Made by a program: the position numbers and the translations under genes
Part shown: in pieces, positions 6,698-10,348 of the stretch
Layout of the letters: every line of letters starts with the position of its first letter
Position numbering within the stretch: position 1 is the first letter of the stretch
Source: Lysobacterales bacterium
GTDB lineage: Bacteria > Pseudomonadota > Gammaproteobacteria > Xanthomonadales > Rhodanobacteraceae
DNA: 10,348 bases
Direction: 5' to 3'
Assembly: GCA_013298265.1 (NCBI GenBank)
Contig: JAAFHE010000073.1
Location: forward strand, 1-10,348
Notes under the pieces: generated by a model
Told to the model about the DNA's origin: nothing
Database searches by the model: none
Seen by the model: only the letters and a program-made list of their open reading frames with translations

Positions 6698-8098
6698 ATG
6701 AATCCGCAACCTGCCGCCACGATGTTCGACGCCGCGCTGCTGGCCCGCTACGACCGGCCCGGCCCGCGCTATACCTCCTATCCGCCGGCCACGGCGTTCA
6801 CACCGCAGTTCGGTCCTGGCGACTATGCCGACGCCGCGCGGCAGAGCAACAGTGAACCGATCCCGCGGCCGTTGTCACTCTATGTACATGTGCCTTTCTG
6901 CTTTTCGCCGTGCTTCTATTGCGGCTGCATGCGCATCGTCAGCCGTGATCCGGCCCGGACCGAGGCCTACCTGGGCTATCTGCAGCGCGAAGCGGAGCTG
7001 ACCGCGCCGCTGTTCGATCGCGACCGCGAAGTGCTGCAGCTGCATTTCGGCGGCGGTACGCCCAACCTGCTCAGTCCGGCGCAACTGGAGCGGCTTTTGC
7101 GCAGCCTGCGCGAGCAGTTCAGCCTGGCCGAGGGCAGTCGTCTCGAAGCCGGCATGGAGCTGGATCCGCGCAGTGCCGATGCGGACTACGTGCATGCGCT
7201 GGCCGGACTCGGCTTCAACCGCGTCTCGCTGGGGGTGCAGGATTTCGACCGTGGCGTGCAGCAGGCCGTGAATCGCCTGCAGAGCCTCGAACAGACGCGC
7301 AACGTGGTCGAAGCGGCGCGCGCCGCCGGCATGCGTTCCGTCAGCATCGACCTGATCTACGGGCTACCGTTGCAAACCGTCGAGGGCTTCGGCGAAACCT
7401 TGCGCCAGGTCATCGCGCTGGCGCCGGATCGCATCGCCGTCTACGGCTACGCGCATATGCCGGAACGCTTCCGCGCCCAGCGCCGCATCCGCAGCGAAGA
7501 CCTGCCGGACGGGGCGACGCGCAATGCGCTGCTGGGCCGCGCGGTCGAGGCACTGGGCGAGGCCGGCTATTCGTACATCGGGCTGGACCATTTCGCGCGC
7601 CGCAGCGATGCACTCGTCGCCGCTCAGCAGCAGGGCCAGCTACAGCGCAATTTCCAGGGCTATTCCACGCATGCGGCCTGCGACCTCATCGGCCTGGGCG
7701 TGAGCGCGATCTCGCATATCGGCACCAGCTACAGCCAGAACGAGCGCGAGCTTTCCGGTTATTGCGCCGCACTCGACGCGGGCCGCCTGCCGCTGGTGCG
7801 CGGGCTGAGCCTCAGTCCGGATGACGTGGTCCGTGCTGACGCGATACAACAGATCATGTGCCACGCGCGCCTGGATACCGCGGCGTTCGGCGCGCGTCAC
7901 GGGCTGGATTTCGACACGGCTTTCGCCGCGACGCTGGCACAGCTCGCGCCATTGGCAGCGCAGGACCTCGTCACGCTGCAGCCGGGCCTGATCACGGTCA
8001 CGCCGAGTGGGCGTTTCCTGCTGCGGGTCATCGCGCGTTGTTTCGACAACCACGACGGTGCGCTGGATACCGTGCGGCCGCTGTCGCGCGCCGTCTGA
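6698..8098 (+). CDS. hemN: oxygen-independent coproporphyrinogen III dehydrogenase
   Basis: A 466-residue cytoplasmic radical SAM enzyme that decarboxylates coproporphyrinogen III to protoporphyrinogen IX without oxygen, a step in haem synthesis. The family opening GPRYTSYP is at 22-29. The [4Fe-4S]/SAM cluster motif CFSPCFYCGC at 68-77 supplies Cys68, Cys72 and Cys75. GGGTP (SAM-binding) is at 118-122. Further family blocks are GFNRVSLGVQDF, DLIYGLPLQT, NFQGYSTH and GVSAIS, with a C-terminal CFD segment. Length and all blocks match true HemN rather than the shorter HemW paralogues. The ATG at 6698 gives an N-terminus of family-like length but has no clear ribosome binding site; the ATG at 6722 is the alternative. 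The gene converges on the ccoS/TauE genes with only 51 bases between and has its own FNR/Anr box. Confidence 0.95.
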   Translation: MNPQPAATMFDAALLARYDRPGPRYTSYPPATAFTPQFGPGDYADAARQSNSEPIPRPLSLYVHVPFCFSPCFYCGCMRIVSRDPARTEAYLGYLQREAELTAPLFDRDREVLQLHFGGGTPNLLSPAQLERLLRSLREQFSLAEGSRLEAGMELDPRSADADYVHALAGLGFNRVSLGVQDFDRGVQQAVNRLQSLEQTRNVVEAARAAGMRSVSIDLIYGLPLQTVEGFGETLRQVIALAPDRIAVYGYAHMPERFRAQRRIRSEDLPDGATRNALLGRAVEALGEAGYSYIGLDHFARRSDALVAAQQQGQLQRNFQGYSTHAACDLIGLGVSAISHIGTSYSQNERELSGYCAALDAGRLPLVRGLSLSPDDVVRADAIQQIMCHARLDTAAFGARHGLDFDTAFAATLAQLAPLAAQDLVTLQPGLITVTPSGRFLLRVIARCFDNHDGALDTVRPLSRAV

Positions 8099-8149
8099 CA
8101 GGGGCGGCGGTGGCGCGGCATGCGATCTCCCGCCGTGTGCCGGTCCCGC

Positions 8150-8869
8150 TCAACTCGTTCGGCAGCCCAGTCCCGCAAGCAGCCCGTGCAGCGCGGGCAC
8201 GTGCATCAGCCACGGTGCCGTCATGGTCAGCACGCCGGCGAGCAGCACGCCGACGCCGCTGGCGCGGCGCCAGCCCGGTGTGCTCAGCAGCCGGCCCAGG
8301 CGCTGGCCGCTGTAGCTCAACGGCAGCATCGCCGGCAAGGTGCCCAGGCCGAAGGCCAGCATCAGCAGCGCCGCCTGCAGCGCGTCGGCTTGCAGCCAGG
8401 CGGTGAACAGCAGTGCCGTGCTCAGGCCGCAGGGCATCCAGCCCCAGATCAGGCCCAGTCCGAGTTGCCGCAGCGGGGTCGTGGCCGGTAGCAGGCGGCG
8501 CCGCAGCGGTGCCAGCCACTGCCACAGGTGCGAGCCGGTGCGATGCAGCACGGCCAGGCGGCGGCCGCTGTCGAGCAGGCGCAGCGCAACGAGTACCAGC
8601 GCTGCGCCGAAGGCGATGCGCAGACCCAGGCCCGCCTGCGGCGCCCAGCGCAGCAGGCCGCTGCCGAACGCGCCGACCACGGCGCCGGCCAGCACGTAGC
8701 CGCCCAGGCGCCCGAGATTGATGCGTGTAGCGGCGGCGAGGTCGGGCCTGCCTTGGCCCGCGAGCGAGCCGAGCCCGGTCGCGATGCCGCCGCACATCGC
8801 GACGCAATGCACGCTGCCGGCCAGGCCGCTGAGCAGCGCCGCCGACAGGGCGAGCCAGTCAGTCGGCAT
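8150..8869 (-). CDS. TauE/SafE-family membrane protein of the cbb3 oxidase assembly cluster
   Basis: A 239-residue polytopic membrane protein. The N-terminus carries GSVHCVAMCGG (His21, Cys22 and Cys26 inside HCVAMCGG), and the middle carries GWMPCGL at 143-149. Both are typical of the small TauE/SafE (UreH-like) proteins found beside ccoI/ccoS. His, Cys and Met within membrane segments suggest metal handling, probably copper for the oxidase, rather than sulfite export; that role is inferred from context. The ATG at 8869 starts exactly at the conserved first helix and overlaps the ccoS stop by 11 bases, implying coupling. The extra 34 residues from the ATG at 8971 are ccoS read in another frame. 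The gene ends 51 bases from the hemN stop, convergent. Confidence 0.88.
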   Translation of the reverse strand: MPTDWLALSAALLSGLAGSVHCVAMCGGIATGLGSLAGQGRPDLAAATRINLGRLGGYVLAGAVVGAFGSGLLRWAPQAGLGLRIAFGAALVLVALRLLDSGRRLAVLHRTGSHLWQWLAPLRRRLLPATTPLRQLGLGLIWGWMPCGLSTALLFTAWLQADALQAALLMLAFGLGTLPAMLPLSYSGQRLGRLLSTPGWRRASGVGVLLAGVLTMTAPWLMHVPALHGLLAGLGCRTS

Positions 8870-9017
8870 CGGACGGATTCGTGTCGTCGGCGAGGATCTG
8901 TAGAGGCGCTGTGTCCAGGTCATCGAACTGGCCGCCGCGCACGGCCCAGGCAAATGCCGCGATCGCGGCACCGAGCAGCAGCACGCTGATGGGAACCAGC
9001 AGGAGCAGGATCGTCAT
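8859..9017 (-). CDS. ccoS: cbb3-type cytochrome oxidase assembly protein CcoS
   Basis: A 52-residue single-pass membrane protein. It begins MTILLLLVPISVLLLG, spans the membrane to about residue 23, and then has the family hallmark FAWAVRGGQFDDLDT, followed by a short acidic tail (ILADDTNPSDAD). CcoS is needed for cofactor insertion (haem b and CuB) into the catalytic subunit of cbb3 oxidase. The ATG overlaps the ccoI TGA (ATGA at 9014-9017), and the stop overlaps the next gene by 11 bases, as expected in the ccoGHIS order. Length and motif match the family, so confidence is high despite the small size. Confidence 0.95.
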   Translation of the reverse strand: MTILLLLVPISVLLLGAAIAAFAWAVRGGQFDDLDTAPLQILADDTNPSDAD

Positions 9018-10348
9018 GTGTTCACCCGGCGCAGGCGCAGCGCGTTGAGCACGACCAGCAGCGACGATGCGGTCATGCCCAGTGCCGCGAGTCCCGGCGC
9101 AATCCAGCCCGCGGCCGCGAAGGGCAGGGCCAGCGCGTTGTAGGCCAGCGCCCAGGCCAGGTTCTGGCGCACGATGCGGCGTGTGCGGCGGGCGATGGCG
9201 ATGGCTTCAGGGACGCGTAGCAGACTGCTGCCGGTGAGCAGGAAATCGGCGGCGCGATGCGTGGTGACAGCGCCCTCGGCAAAGGCAAAAGAGACATTCG
9301 CGCCGGCCAGCACCGGTGCATCGTTGATGCCGTCGCCGAGCATCGCCACGACGCGGCCCTGGGCCTGCAGTTCACGCGCTCGCGCCAGCTTGTCCGGCGG
9401 GGACTGGCGTGCGCGGAACTGCGCTATGCCCAATGCGGCGGCGATTTCACCCACGGCCGTAGCGGCATCGCCGCTGGCCAGTTCAAGCTGTACGCCCTGT
9501 GCGCGCAGGGCTTGTGCCATCGCCGGCGCGTCGGCGCGCAGGTGCTGGCCTATGCTGAAACGCGCAAACGCTGTGTGTCCGTCGCCGAGCCAGACCGCGC
9601 CGTCGTCGCTGCCGCCGGCGGCGAATTCGGCGCGTCCCAGGCGGTAAGAATGACCGGCGAGGTTGCCTTGCACGCCCTGGCCGGCGACGCGGCGCCATTC
9701 GCTGACGGCCAATGGCTCGTTGGCGGCTTCGGTGAAGGCCGCGGCCAGCGGATGCGCGGCGCCCGCCTGCAACGCAGAGGCAAGCTGCAGCACCTGGGCG
9801 CGATCGTGTGATGAGAAAAGTGATACTTCTCGCAATGGCGACTTCGATGTCGTCAATGTGCCGGTCTTGTCCAGCAGCAGCACATCGACCCGGGCCAGGG
9901 TTTCCAGTGCGTCGGCACGCAAGACCAGCACGCCCAGCCTGGCCAGACTGTCCTGGGCCGCGGCCAGCGCCGCCGGCACCGCCAGCGACAGCGCACAGGG
10001 ACAGCTGACGACCAGCACGGCGAGCATGATCTCGAACGCGCGCGCCGGATCCTGCGGCCACCACAGCGCAAACGTGACGGCGGCAGCCGCAAGCAGGCCG
10101 CCGATGAACCACCCCGCGATGCGATCCGCCAGTCGCGCCAGCCGCGGCCGCTGCGCCTGGGCCTGGTCGACAAGTCGCACCAGCGCGGCTAGCTGCGTTG
10201 CTGCACCGGCGTGGCTCACGCGCAGGCGCAGCGGCGCATCGTTACAGCTGCTGCCGGCGAGCACGCGATCACCGGGCTCGCGCCGCTGTGGAAGTGCTTC
10301 GCCGCTGAGCAGGGACTCGTCCAGCGCCGCGGGCGCATCCAGCAGCAC
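9014..10348 (-). CDS. ccoI: copper-transporting P-type ATPase CcoI (5' partial)
   Basis: This is the C-terminal ~444 residues of a P1B-type ATPase; the frame is open at the right window edge, and full-length CcoI is usually about 800 residues. Numbered within the fragment I see the actuator loop DESLLSGEALP (10-20), the membrane copper site CPC (116-118), the phosphorylation motif with Asp160 in DKTGTLT, the nucleotide-binding HP (199-200), the hinge GDGINDAP (338-345) and the final MTASS (425-429). These mark a copper pump. CcoI supplies copper for the CuB centre of cbb3 oxidase; its place before ccoS separates it from general CopA efflux pumps. The missing N-terminus should hold the metal-binding domain. 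Codons for residues about 168-182 (9805-9864) are more AT-rich than their surroundings, but the frame is intact. Confidence 0.93.
   Translation of the reverse strand: MLLDAPAALDESLLSGEALPQRREPGDRVLAGSSCNDAPLRLRVSHAGAATQLAALVRLVDQAQAQRPRLARLADRIAGWFIGGLLAAAAVTFALWWPQDPARAFEIMLAVLVVSCPCALSLAVPAALAAAQDSLARLGVLVLRADALETLARVDVLLLDKTGTLTTSKSPLREVSLFSSHDRAQVLQLASALQAGAAHPLAAAFTEAANEPLAVSEWRRVAGQGVQGNLAGHSYRLGRAEFAAGGSDDGAVWLGDGHTAFARFSIGQHLRADAPAMAQALRAQGVQLELASGDAATAVGEIAAALGIAQFRARQSPPDKLARARELQAQGRVVAMLGDGINDAPVLAGANVSFAFAEGAVTTHRAADFLLTGSSLLRVPEAIAIARRTRRIVRQNLAWALAYNALALPFAAAGWIAPGLAALGMTASSLLVVLNALRLRRVNT

Noticed and set aside
8099..8149. Terminator between hemN and the TauE-like gene
   Set aside because: GC-rich segments could pair weakly, but there is no stable stem followed by a T-run on either strand.
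8028..8807. Long - strand frame of 259 codons overlapping hemN and the TauE-like gene
   Set aside because: It is an Arg/Ala/Pro-rich shadow frame in GC-rich DNA; the overlapping frames carry the clear HemN and TauE/SafE signatures.

Overview
The window is GC-rich, gene-dense DNA that reads as a respiring proteobacterium. I would place it in Gamma- or possibly Betaproteobacteria, because it carries cbb3 oxidase assembly genes next to hemN, Anr/FNR-type boxes, and an Mla-like outer-membrane lipid transport operon. No mobile element, CRISPR array, tRNA or rRNA was seen.

Left edge (2-907, + strand): the C-terminal ~300 residues of an alpha/beta hydrolase of the platelet-activating-factor acetylhydrolase/dienelactone hydrolase type. 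It is cut by the window start. A 190-base convergent gap (908-1097) follows, with no clear gene or terminator.

1098-4609 (- strand): a tightly overlapping four-gene operon, transcribed leftward. The order is a STAS-MlaE permease fusion, an MlaF-like ATPase, a single-MCE-domain MlaD-like protein and a PqiC/YmbA-like auxiliary lipoprotein. Together these should form an inner-membrane ABC machine with a periplasmic MCE component and an outer-membrane-facing lipoprotein that moves (phospho)lipids across the envelope.

4610-5133: a 524-base stretch with no convincing gene. It holds an imperfect FNR-like box just upstream of the permease, a small GC hairpin, and a striking AT-rich perfect inverted repeat at 4904-4929.

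5134-6369 (- strand): an MgtC/SapB-DUF4010 polytopic membrane protein. Between it and the divergent hemN lies a 328-base regulatory region (6370-6697) with two perfect FNR/Anr boxes (TTGAT-N4-ATCAA). One is placed to serve each direction.

6698-8098 (+ strand): hemN, the oxygen-independent coproporphyrinogen III dehydrogenase. It converges on a leftward run of cbb3 cytochrome oxidase biogenesis genes: ccoI (Cu-transporting P-type ATPase, cut by the right edge), ccoS (a 52-codon gene) and a TauE/SafE-like membrane protein, all overlapping. hemN and these genes support low-oxygen respiration: haem made without O2, plus copper delivery and cofactor insertion for the high-affinity oxidase. The FNR boxes fit that theme and suggest the DUF4010 gene is also under oxygen control.

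I see no clearly undescribed multi-gene system. The most interesting signals are regulatory.
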